64,000 nucleotides of DNA from a virus, in the IMG/VR virus record IMGVR_UViG_3300009093_000034, positions 156,632 to 220,631 of that record, one strand, 5' to 3'. The first letter of the stretch is position 1, and the number at the start of each line of letters is the position of its first letter. The notes under the pieces were generated by a model, which was not told the DNA's origin, made no database searches, and worked only from the letters and a program-made list of their open reading frames with translations. A program made the position numbers and the translations under genes. Below, one piece after another: positions 43,082-51,109 of this stretch.

Positions 43082-43105
43082 CTTCCCACTAATTACCTCA
43101 GTATG
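43060..43105 (+). promoter_or_regulatory. Inverted repeat with ACTAATT box, arm covering the start codon
   Basis: CATGCTGA (43060-43067) pairs with TCAGTATG (43098-43105) through 8 bp including one G-T; the second arm contains ATG 43103. ACTAATTA (43088-43095) is in the loop. Same design as at 27351. CTCAGT-ATG-ACTGAG also forms a small palindrome over the start codon. Confidence 0.5.
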
Positions 43106-43510
43106 ACTGAGATTAGAGTTGCCTGCCAAACCCTTAGACAACTGGTCCCAGCCCTCTTTAGAAGAGAGTCAGACTTCAAGAAACACGTTTTCTTGATCTC
43201 CCCAGCAGCTACTCTTAAATCGCTTAAGAGTACGTTTGGGGTGACTCTGATCGGGTCCATGTCTATCAATTTACCATCCAAAAAACGTCCGACAACAGGT
43301 CCACAGAAAGTTGACATCAAGGTAGATGTTAAAGGTCTCGAGTGGAATAGTATGGTTGACATCAATCTTCAAAACCTGATCAAGGGAGAGAAGAAGGAGC
43401 TGATTCAGGCTCTGTTCTTAGTTTGCTTGATGGAGTTGGGGATCTTCAATAACTCTGACAAAAGAAAGAGTTTTCAGTTCTTAGTCAACTGGCCCGAGGA
43501 GAAGGCCTAA
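43103..43510 (+). CDS. Hypothetical protein
   Basis: A 135-residue basic protein with mixed alpha/beta structure and no known motif. Its ATG lies 7-8 bases after an ACTAATTA box with no ribosome site. Confidence 0.65.
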   Translation: MTEIRVACQTLRQLVPALFRRESDFKKHVFLISPAATLKSLKSTFGVTLIGSMSINLPSKKRPTTGPQKVDIKVDVKGLEWNSMVDINLQNLIKGEKKELIQALFLVCLMELGIFNNSDKRKSFQFLVNWPEEKA

Positions 43511-43535
43511 CATCTTAATGAAAGGAGTAAACACA

Positions 43536-43730
43536 ATGACATCAGCGATGACCATTCAAGAAGCATCCAGAGTTGCTCACGATCTTTTTAGCTTTAGAGA
43601 AAGCTCTTCAGATCGATCATCCTCAGGGTATCAAACAATCACCTTGAAAGAAGCCGCCGTCCTTAATGGAGATACTCATCTCCCAAAGAACACCAAGCTT
43701 TATGTAGAATTAGCGCCTGCTGGAGTATAA
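43536..43730 (+). CDS. Small hypothetical protein
   Basis: A 64-residue Ser-rich protein; ATG 43536 has AAAGGAG at a good distance, so I prefer it to ATG 43518. The stop lies inside the terminator stem. Unknown. Confidence 0.62.
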   Translation: MTSAMTIQEASRVAHDLFSFRESSSDRSSSGYQTITLKEAAVLNGDTHLPKNTKLYVELAPAGV

Positions 43731-43755
43731 CGTCTCCAATTAGCAGGCGATTTTT
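43714..43755. terminator. Bidirectional terminator
   Basis: Stem CGCCTGCT / AGCAGGCG with inner GGAG / CTCC. T residues follow on the plus strand. It lies between the ends of convergent genes and overlaps the last codons of the plus gene. Confidence 0.7.
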
Positions 43756-43758
43756 ATT

Positions 43759-45237
43759 TCAGGCCGTACTTTCTATGAACGGCCAAGAGTCTATCGCGCC
43801 ACTTAACGTGTCATCAATATGACAGGCGCGGTGAGTATTGCAAATGTAGTACGTTTCACCCTTAACTATTGACTTCCAAACAGCGAGCTCAGGATGGCGC
43901 TTTCCATCTAGACCATAAAAGTTCCAGATAGCGCCAGCAGCTCTTACCTTTTTAGCTTCCTCTTTATCTAAAGGAGTCTTGTGTTTCTCAAGAGTCTCCC
44001 AACGAGGATGCTTTCTTTTTGTCTTCTCTTCAAGATTATAGATCACATCATTGTCTGGAAAAGTGATCCAAAAAGCTGTGTATTTAGGAATACCAAAAGC
44101 TTCTTTTGTTTCAGAACCTGGAATTTTGTCTCCAATCATCTTCATGAATCTTCGATACAAAGATAGCTTTCCCTTCTCTTGAGTTTTACAGCTAAAAGTA
44201 ATTCCATGGACAGTAGCATCAATCTCCGCTAGTTCTTTGATGAAGATAAAAAGTTCTTGTTTGATGACTGTAAACAACTTTCCAACGATAGAAAAATCCG
44301 ATCTTTTGATCATGTCGTACATATCAGATCTAGCGTCCATCTTGCTATCATAAAACTCTACTGAGATTATGTGAGAGACTGGGTTCAAGTAAAGTTCAAT
44401 TATTATCTCTACATCACCATGAATGAACTCTACTTTCTTAGTTCTAGGATATTCATCCTCGTCAATGATCGTCAACTCAACATCATCTAGAGTAGCATCA
44501 AGCATCTCAACAAGTCTAGCAGACTCATCAAACAACTCTTTCACAGTCTTGTTGTAAGCCTTAACTTCTTTACTATGGCTTCGGCTAGGTGAACCATCAA
44601 ACAAGCCAACGATCCTAGGTTCTCCGTCTACCACAGCAAATGAGAAGGTGACAGGATCTTGCCAGTCTCCACCTGCTCTAAACTGAAGGTAGTCATCACC
44701 AACATAGACCATGTCGCAGTTCTCAAGATCTAGTTCTTTTGGGAAACCAGGGAGATCTTTGAGGTGATAGTGTCCATCTTGATGGTAGATCTTATTGAAG
44801 ATCTTCATGAACTCTGGATCATCTGTCTTGAGCTTGGTGCTTTCATGAAGTTTTTTGGAGTTAGCGTAAGCATTATCCATTGGATCATCAGAAGACTTAA
44901 GACCAAGTCCATTCAGTCCAACCATGTTCTCAGGAGCAAAGCCTGAGAAGTTTCCAGACATTCCTACTCCAACACTCGCGTCCTCGGCCAATTGGTCGGG
45001 CAATAAGAACCCATGTTCTCTGAAGATCGGGATCAAGAGGTCATAGTCTCTCAACTCAGTTCCGCACTCTTTGTGACAGAACTCACAGTCAACGTAGATG
45101 TCGTTAGAGTCTAGATCTGTGACATGACCGCCATGATAGTTTCCAGGTGTGATGGTCTCCCAGTAGTAAAGACCTTCTTTTGCACCAAGGTCAGGTCGAC
45201 GAGCATAGAGTTTGGCGATCTTGTTTGAGATTGACAT
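43759..45237 (-). CDS. Large hypothetical protein with repeated LDDV domain
   Basis: A 492-residue protein. It carries an N-terminal Cys site (CEFCHKEC) and a mid domain of beta strands. The segment from about 240 to 400 (VEMLDATLDDVE ... GKLFTVIKQEL ... LYRRFMKMIGDK) is a copy of a domain that occurs twice in the next gene upstream. The domain family is not recognised. It starts by overlapping the stop of the 449-residue protein. A virion or injected protein is plausible. Confidence 0.7.
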   Translation of the reverse strand: MSISNKIAKLYARRPDLGAKEGLYYWETITPGNYHGGHVTDLDSNDIYVDCEFCHKECGTELRDYDLLIPIFREHGFLLPDQLAEDASVGVGMSGNFSGFAPENMVGLNGLGLKSSDDPMDNAYANSKKLHESTKLKTDDPEFMKIFNKIYHQDGHYHLKDLPGFPKELDLENCDMVYVGDDYLQFRAGGDWQDPVTFSFAVVDGEPRIVGLFDGSPSRSHSKEVKAYNKTVKELFDESARLVEMLDATLDDVELTIIDEDEYPRTKKVEFIHGDVEIIIELYLNPVSHIISVEFYDSKMDARSDMYDMIKRSDFSIVGKLFTVIKQELFIFIKELAEIDATVHGITFSCKTQEKGKLSLYRRFMKMIGDKIPGSETKEAFGIPKYTAFWITFPDNDVIYNLEEKTKRKHPRWETLEKHKTPLDKEEAKKVRAAGAIWNFYGLDGKRHPELAVWKSIVKGETYYICNTHRACHIDDTLSGAIDSWPFIESTA

Positions 45238-46586
45238 TATGGTAGGTCCTCGTGAACAATGAACTTTGATTTTGGATGATGATCAGCATACCACTCAGTT
45301 TGACCATCGCCTTCTGAGTACTCGTCTATCCCACAATCATAAATAGTATCCACGATGTCAGAGAGCTCATTTAGGATAGAAACAGCTTCTTGAATTGGAT
45401 GCTTAGAGTTTTTGCTAAAGGTGTAACCAGTAGTTTTGTTGAGATCAAAGCCTGCAGCAAATGCCATTCCAGCTTCTCCTTTATCAATGTCATCAAACGA
45501 AGTGTGAGCATTTTGATTTCTAGTAGGTCCACCATTTTTCCAGTAGTTTGGAGAGATAGATTCTTGAGTTCTAGGTGGAATAAGAGTAATATCAAACAGT
45601 ATCTCTTCATTGGCAGCTGGACTTTCATGCCAGTACCACCCTAGTTTATCTGCAATCATCTTTGCAAATCGACGATAAAGAACAGTTCTACTTGGTTCTC
45701 CAACTTTGGATGTGAAATAAATGTTATCTACTTCAGGTTTTTCTTTCAAAATTTGTTCAAGTTTTTTGGAAATGAATGTAAAAAGTTTGAACATGATGCC
45801 TGGATTGTCTCTAGGATGAAGATCGTAACCAGAAGTAACTGAGTCTCTAAAGTTAATTGATATGGTATCTGGAAATCCAGAGTCAAAGTTAACAGTTAGA
45901 TAAGCTCCACCATACTGAAACTTGTAAAAGTGTCTTTCAGGATAAGGCTTGATGATAGTGACATCGTCAAGAGATGAATCTAGAGTTTCTTTTAGAGTAG
46001 ATTTTTTCATCTTTTCTTTTTTAGAAGAAAAATCAATGTAAAAAGCAATGTTATCTGATCTAGTTGTTTCTGTCACATTACCTTCAAATTTTTTAGCTAA
46101 CATCTTAGAAAATGTTCTATAGAGTTTTACTCTAGAAGATTCAGAAGACTTACTCAAAAACTTGATCTCATTAATTCTTTGTCCTTCTTCACTATCCATG
46201 ATAGACATCAGTTCTTTGTTGATAAACGTAAATAATTTTCCAACTAAAACAGGATCATTTCTTGGAATTAACTCGTAGCCTTCGTATTCTCCAGGAGGAT
46301 TAAAATCTGAAAAAGTAATTGAGATCAAATGAGTATCATTGTAACTTTCTATAGCAAAATTTATCTCTAAGGTTATATCTTTGTAATCAAAAAAATATTT
46401 TTTGATGACCCATGAGTCTGTAGGACGAAGATCTGGCATTTTCTCAATTTTAACATCGTCTAAAGATGCATCGAGCATCTCAACAATTCTATCCATATTC
46501 TCAAAGAGTTGATCAATGCTTTCTTTTTTGGTCTTTGGTTTCTTTCCAAAGGTTCTTTTTTCTTGGAGTTGATTAGAAGACGGCAT
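45237..46586 (-). CDS. Large hypothetical protein with two LDDV domains
   Basis: A 449-residue protein. Two tandem copies of the domain, about 30-190 and 200-345, share LDASLDDV / LDSSLDDV, K-L-F-T-F-I-x-K-E-L, F-x-S-K and L-Y-R-x-F-x-K-M. A linker STLKET separates them. The C-terminus is a disordered Asn/Gly-rich stretch and an acidic part. It overlaps the glycosyltransferase stop by 14 bases. Not recognised. Confidence 0.7.
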   Translation of the reverse strand: MPSSNQLQEKRTFGKKPKTKKESIDQLFENMDRIVEMLDASLDDVKIEKMPDLRPTDSWVIKKYFFDYKDITLEINFAIESYNDTHLISITFSDFNPPGEYEGYELIPRNDPVLVGKLFTFINKELMSIMDSEEGQRINEIKFLSKSSESSRVKLYRTFSKMLAKKFEGNVTETTRSDNIAFYIDFSSKKEKMKKSTLKETLDSSLDDVTIIKPYPERHFYKFQYGGAYLTVNFDSGFPDTISINFRDSVTSGYDLHPRDNPGIMFKLFTFISKKLEQILKEKPEVDNIYFTSKVGEPSRTVLYRRFAKMIADKLGWYWHESPAANEEILFDITLIPPRTQESISPNYWKNGGPTRNQNAHTSFDDIDKGEAGMAFAAGFDLNKTTGYTFSKNSKHPIQEAVSILNELSDIVDTIYDCGIDEYSEGDGQTEWYADHHPKSKFIVHEDLP

Positions 46587-47445
46587 TTGGTAACATCCAT
46601 GGCTTAATTCCCCCAGAGTAGTGGAGAAGTTTTACATTTTTATACTCTATGAGATCATCACTTGAAAGAACGTCTTGAAGATAAGCATCTGCACTAACAG
46701 CAGGAATATAGGAACCTAATTGCATAGCTCCGTTGAACTCTTGCTCAACAACGAGATAGTACTCAGTGTGAAAGTTGTATCGAAGAGGGAGGACCGCATA
46801 AGGAAACATCTCGCCTAGTTTTTGGATGAACCAACCATCAAACAACCAATCTGGCATTGTTTGAATGTAAGGAGTTGGGGAGTTTCCTCTTAAGACTGGA
46901 TCTTTGTCAGAATTTTGGTACAAAGCCTGAATCTCTGTAGCATGATTTCTCCAGTAGGTAAGGTTGAGAAGAAGGACACCTGAGTGAATGTTCTCCATGT
47001 CTCCAATGATGAGTTTTCCGTTGATCTCACCCTCAGGAGTTGGACTATAATCATGAGAAGCACCAAAGATCTTGTTGGTAAGATCTGTGGTCCAAAGACC
47101 AGTCAAATCTCCTTTACAGAGAACATCAGTATCAAGGTAGATGACTTTTGAGATCTCGTCAGGAAGAGAACAGTAAAGCCAAAGTCGGTAATAGCTTGGT
47201 TCCGACCAGCTTCTGCTGTGAATGAAGTCAGGAGTGTAACCGCCAAAGTTCAAGGGAAAGTAATTCAAGATCCAACCAGCGTTGTTGGCGATCATGACTA
47301 GATCCGACCAATCTTCATCTTGAGTCACGTCGTCTCTAGACACGAAACAAACAGAGTGTTTTCCAGGGTTGTTCTTGATCAAGCTCTTTAAGGAAGCTTT
47401 AGAGTACCTGAGGTAAGATGAGTCAACTGTGTAACAAAAAACCAT
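46573..47445 (-). CDS. Glycosyltransferase GT8
   Basis: A 290-residue GT8 enzyme: FCYTVDSSYL N-terminus, DxD in VIYLDTDVL (D105, D107), SGVLLLNL, LRYNFHTEY and the C-terminal LHYSGGIKPW with the conserved H-x-x-G-x-x-K-P-W motif. These are the complete family markers for galactosyl/glucosyl transfer from UDP-sugars. ATG 47445 has GGAGG upstream. It overlaps the next genes in the leftward operon. Confidence 0.87.
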   Translation of the reverse strand: MVFCYTVDSSYLRYSKASLKSLIKNNPGKHSVCFVSRDDVTQDEDWSDLVMIANNAGWILNYFPLNFGGYTPDFIHSRSWSEPSYYRLWLYCSLPDEISKVIYLDTDVLCKGDLTGLWTTDLTNKIFGASHDYSPTPEGEINGKLIIGDMENIHSGVLLLNLTYWRNHATEIQALYQNSDKDPVLRGNSPTPYIQTMPDWLFDGWFIQKLGEMFPYAVLPLRYNFHTEYYLVVEQEFNGAMQLGSYIPAVSADAYLQDVLSSDDLIEYKNVKLLHYSGGIKPWMLPNAVF

Positions 47446-47447
47446 GG

Positions 47448-47945
47448 TTAGATCTCCCTCCATCCTGGAATCACTGAACGTTCTTCAACAAGAAGAACCC
47501 TTAAAAATCTTTGACTACTTGGGCTAAAGAAGACCTTTGTTCCACCCAGCTTCAAGATCTTTAGAGCTTCTTTGGTGTTAAAGGAATCTTCTCCAAAGAC
47601 CTCATTTCTGATTGATAGCCACTCTTGAATCCTAGCGTCATTAGCTTCAGAGCTTCTAAATAGTCTGAATGTTGGAGTAGAAGGAAACATAACTTTTCTG
47701 TAATGTAAGAATAAAGCGTAGTGATAAAGTTTTTGAGAAGGAGTTTTGCTCTGAGGTTTCCACAGAGGAAGAGTCTTTAACTCCCAAGGAAACACCTTGT
47801 CATAAGGTGGGGAGTTATGTTCTAGATCGTAGAACAAAGTTTCGTTCTTCCAGTTGTAAAAACCTCTTAGGTCTGTAGGATCACTTGGGTTAGCGAGATA
47901 GTCTGTCCAATCCAAGTTGTTGAAATTAAGATCTGCTACACTCAT
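47448..47945 (-). CDS. Hypothetical protein
   Basis: A 165-residue protein, aromatic-rich with W/P motifs (NWKNETLFYDLEHNSPPYD). It lies between a virion-type gene and the GT8 gene in one operon. Not recognised. Confidence 0.65.
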   Translation of the reverse strand: MSVADLNFNNLDWTDYLANPSDPTDLRGFYNWKNETLFYDLEHNSPPYDKVFPWELKTLPLWKPQSKTPSQKLYHYALFLHYRKVMFPSTPTFRLFRSSEANDARIQEWLSIRNEVFGEDSFNTKEALKILKLGGTKVFFSPSSQRFLRVLLVEERSVIPGWREI

Positions 47946-47946
47946 C

Positions 47947-48477
47947 TTACCACCCTAACATCCCGCGTCTTCTAGCCATAGCATCAATCATCTCGATGAT
48001 CGAAGATGGAAGTTCTTGATTGTAATAAACCACGTTGAATTTTCCAAAGATCACAGATTGTGAACCAAAAGTAGCAAGAGACTCAACAACCTGATAGCAC
48101 ATAACCAAAGGTGTCTCCACATCTGGTTCTAGAACAACTCTAAAGAGTAAGTCGTCTAGATAGACCTCAGAAAAGTAAGCTGTGTATACTTCAATAGGAA
48201 AGAGTTCGTTTGCGGCTGGAAGTGTTTCCAGTTGCCAAGTCTTGTTCTCTCCTTGAATCATTCTTCTTAGAGGAACGTCTTTAAGAGGTGGGAAGACAAA
48301 GGGGAGAACCTTAGCATCATCAATGATTCTAGTTTGAATATCTCCCTGCTTATTGTTGGTCGTTCTGACCCTGATGTAGTCAGTGGCAGCGCCAATCAAT
48401 GAGATGGAGTTATCAAAGAGTTTTCTACGAATTCTATCATGGAAGTGTCCCATTCGACTTTGGACGGTTCTGGTCAT
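47947..48477 (-). CDS. Hypothetical protein, possible structural
   Basis: A 176-residue alpha/beta protein starting with a basic N-terminus (MTRTVQSRMGHFHDRIRRK). First gene of the leftward operon. Its ATG is 4 bases after an ACTAATT box with no ribosome site. Unknown. Confidence 0.65.
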   Translation of the reverse strand: MTRTVQSRMGHFHDRIRRKLFDNSISLIGAATDYIRVRTTNNKQGDIQTRIIDDAKVLPFVFPPLKDVPLRRMIQGENKTWQLETLPAANELFPIEVYTAYFSEVYLDDLLFRVVLEPDVETPLVMCYQVVESLATFGSQSVIFGKFNVVYYNQELPSSIIEMIDAMARRRGMLGW

Positions 48478-48481
48478 TAAC

Positions 48482-48488
48482 AATTAGT
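48482..48488 (-). promoter_or_regulatory. ACTAATT box before leftward operon
   Basis: ACTAATT on the minus strand, 4 bases before ATG 48477, in the 30-base divergent gap. The same TTGACTAATT context occurs before the tape-measure start. Confidence 0.55.
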
Positions 48489-48507
48489 CAAAAACAAGGA
48501 GAAACAA

Positions 48508-49047
48508 TTGGCGTTTAGTGAAGAAAGATATGATATAGGTATGCAAGCCTTACAAAAATTTGTAATGCCTCAAATAGAGATGTTTGGGTACGAGATACAC
48601 GGTTCGTTAAGGAAGTCTGTTCAAGATTTACACTACATAACAGACGGGGTCATTACTGACGACACAGGCCAAACTAAGATCCTGTTTGAACACAAGCATG
48701 GAAAAAATGATGAGACTACAACTTTAGTAGTTAGGTACAAACAAAAAAAGTGGCCAACTTCAGACTTTGACAAGATCATCTCAAATCATCCTAAGATTTT
48801 AGCTAGGTTACCTAGACTTTGGTTTGTTAGAACTTATGGTTCTGTTGACCATGGATCTGGAAACATAACTTGGGTCTCTGGTAAAGACGTTTTTGATTGG
48901 TGTAACAAGAATAAAGAGCGCGTTATGAAATCTTTTAAGGAAAAAGATGAAACATTGTTCACCTTAAAGATCGAAGATTGGTTCTTATTGATCCCTCTCT
49001 CAGAACTTAAGGTCGAGAAGATTCCTCCTTGTCTAACTAATTCTTAA
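48508..49047 (+). CDS. Hypothetical protein, possible PD-(D/E)xK nuclease-like
   Basis: A 179-residue protein from TTG 48508 (AAGGAG upstream). ITDGVITDD and ILFEHKHGKN resemble the D and E-x-K of a PD-(D/E)xK core (D, E, H, K), but alignment is not firm. It is divergent to the virion-type operon. Confidence 0.5.
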   Translation: MAFSEERYDIGMQALQKFVMPQIEMFGYEIHGSLRKSVQDLHYITDGVITDDTGQTKILFEHKHGKNDETTTLVVRYKQKKWPTSDFDKIISNHPKILARLPRLWFVRTYGSVDHGSGNITWVSGKDVFDWCNKNKERVMKSFKEKDETLFTLKIEDWFLLIPLSELKVEKIPPCLTNS

Positions 49048-49060
49048 TCAGGAGAAGAAG

Positions 49061-49729
49061 ATGCCACGAAGGTCTGTGACCGAGACTCTAGACAGTCTTG
49101 AAAAGAAACTAGACAAATTACTAGAGACTGAGGTCTCAGATCTCGAATCAAAGGTCTTGAAAGGCGCTTGGAGAAAGAAGAAGCATGATGATCTTTCTTC
49201 AAACCTAAAAGACAATCATGGTTGGTTTAGCGTTGAAGACGTCATGTCTGCACCTGAAGACACCAAAAAAGGCATCGATTCTCTTATCAAGAAAGGTCTT
49301 TTGACCATCTTAACTGATGAAGAAAATTCAGATGACCATGAGTTCAAGCCCACTGAAAGAGGTCTTGAGGTCATGTACGACTTGTTTGACAAGTCTGGAA
49401 AATCCAATCGAGCTGGGGCTGGAAAGAAATTCCCAGTTAGAAAAGATCCAAAAGCTCCAGTCACCAAAGATGACATTGCTAGAGTTGGAGAGTTTCTTCA
49501 AGAGTTTTATCCTGAGATTGATTGGGACTTTGAAGAAGGCCTTGGTCTTGGTCGCCGAGGTCCAAAGTTCGCCTTCATCTTTGTCAATGGTATCTCTCAT
49601 AACAAAGACGAGATTCAAACCACAGCCAAGAGAATTGTTCTTGATTTCAAAGGTCAAGGTTTCTTAAACACCACTGAAGACATCAGTTTTGAGAATGGCT
49701 TTGCTGTGATTGAGTTGGAGGTGTGGTAA
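49061..49729 (+). CDS. Hypothetical protein with winged-helix-like middle
   Basis: A 222-residue charged protein starting MPRRSVTET, with a long N-terminal coiled coil, then HGWFSVEDVMSAPEDTKKG and following, which looks like a winged-helix DNA-binding segment. It opens with VTE|T, a possible head-protease site. TAA shares a base with the next ATG. Confidence 0.62.
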   Translation: MPRRSVTETLDSLEKKLDKLLETEVSDLESKVLKGAWRKKKHDDLSSNLKDNHGWFSVEDVMSAPEDTKKGIDSLIKKGLLTILTDEENSDDHEFKPTERGLEVMYDLFDKSGKSNRAGAGKKFPVRKDPKAPVTKDDIARVGEFLQEFYPEIDWDFEEGLGLGRRGPKFAFIFVNGISHNKDEIQTTAKRIVLDFKGQGFLNTTEDISFENGFAVIELEVW

Positions 49730-51099
49730 TGAAGTTGACCAAGTTCATCCCATTAAGAGAAGACGATCATACCATTCCTCATGAAGAGAACTTCTATGAC
49801 TTGAACCCAGATCTTCAGATCGGTCCTAAGTTTGAAACTGGGGTTGATGAGTATTGTATTGAGTGTGGAGAACCTATGGATCCTCCAGACATCGATGAAA
49901 GTGGCAACCTGGTTTGTCCACATTGTGGCTTTGTAGAAGAGGATGACGTAGAAAGATGGCTTCGCTCTCGAACTGGCACTAATTACATAAGAGAGGCTAT
50001 CAGAATGGCACGAGAACTAACCAAATTCATCTCGATTGACGAACAAGTCAGTCCTAACTACAAGATGGTGTCAGGAAAGAACCAAACTACACCACAAGGC
50101 AACGGAAGTGTTGCTACACCACTTAAGAAACAAGGATCCCCATCGGATCCAGCATCTTCCCCAGGTGGACTTCCTAAGGGCGGAAAGCTCTCTGGAAAGT
50201 TTACCAACCACAGTGAGCTTAGTACTTACAACAGCAAGGAACCAATCACAGAGTCTACCAAGCTAGAAGAAACAACTCACGATGATTTTGTTGCCAACTA
50301 TGGCGTTGAAATTAAGAGAGCTATTAAGAACTTGAAGTCTATCGGAAAGATCCTCAACGCTCTTCCTGAAGATTCTCCTTTCTTTGCTAAGTGGGAACAG
50401 GATCCTCATGATCCATTGAAACTAGCTGACCAAGTTATCGCTCAAGCTATTGAATCTTGGGCCGGGTCTGCTAATGACGTTTCAGTTGGAGAGATCGCAA
50501 GAGCAGCTGTTGCTAATCAAACTAGAAATGGAACTGAACCACAACAGGTTCTCTTCACCATTGAAGACCTTCTTAAGTACCTTGAGAGAAACACCAAGGG
50601 ACTTGAGAAAGCCGTTGTTCATGAGTCCGTAGAAGTTTTGAACGAAAAAGAATCTCCTGAAAGCCATGGTCCTGGAGAAGATCCAGAGAAGCTTGCTGAT
50701 GCTAGAGCATATGCTTATGCTAAGCTCGTTGACGACTTCGGTCTTAATGATGATGAAGCCTTTGAAGCTGTTGCATCAGCAGATGTTGGTCCATCAAGAG
50801 ACCTTGATGACATGATTGATGCCATCGTTTGGGACGTAGTTGTCAACGACATCTCCCCATCCGACTTCTCTGAATCACAAAAGACACTTACAACCTTCAA
50901 ACCTCTCAATGAGGATGGTGCCGCAGGCCGAACCACTGAGTATGCTACTGAGTCCAAGGAGATTGGAAAAGATTCTAAGACCCCTCTTCCAAAAGGTGGA
51001 GAGCTCTCTTCTGAGTTCAACAACGGAGAGAAGATTTCTCGTGGTCAAGAGATGATGCCAGAGAGTGGAAAGTTCACCAAGTTCACCCCTCTCAAATAA
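49729..51099 (+). CDS. Zinc-ribbon protein with LxE-type processing sites
   Basis: A 456-residue protein. The start MKLTKFIPLRED and later LTKFISIDE, LTTFKPLNE and FTKFTPLK form a recurring short F-x-x-L/I-x-E pattern, as at T4 prohead protease sites ((L/I)xE). A zinc ribbon CIEC ... CPHC (about 45-71) has a counterpart in the next protein. The rest is disordered Ser/Gly/Pro-rich and helical. Likely a packaged or scaffold head protein; inference. Confidence 0.62.
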   Translation: MKLTKFIPLREDDHTIPHEENFYDLNPDLQIGPKFETGVDEYCIECGEPMDPPDIDESGNLVCPHCGFVEEDDVERWLRSRTGTNYIREAIRMARELTKFISIDEQVSPNYKMVSGKNQTTPQGNGSVATPLKKQGSPSDPASSPGGLPKGGKLSGKFTNHSELSTYNSKEPITESTKLEETTHDDFVANYGVEIKRAIKNLKSIGKILNALPEDSPFFAKWEQDPHDPLKLADQVIAQAIESWAGSANDVSVGEIARAAVANQTRNGTEPQQVLFTIEDLLKYLERNTKGLEKAVVHESVEVLNEKESPESHGPGEDPEKLADARAYAYAKLVDDFGLNDDEAFEAVASADVGPSRDLDDMIDAIVWDVVVNDISPSDFSESQKTLTTFKPLNEDGAAGRTTEYATESKEIGKDSKTPLPKGGELSSEFNNGEKISRGQEMMPESGKFTKFTPLK

Positions 51100-51109
51100 G
51101 AAGGAAATA

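Noticed and set aside
48508-49047. Firm PD-(D/E)xK nuclease assignment
   Set aside because: D and E-H-K spacing is suggestive only; kept as a low-confidence note.
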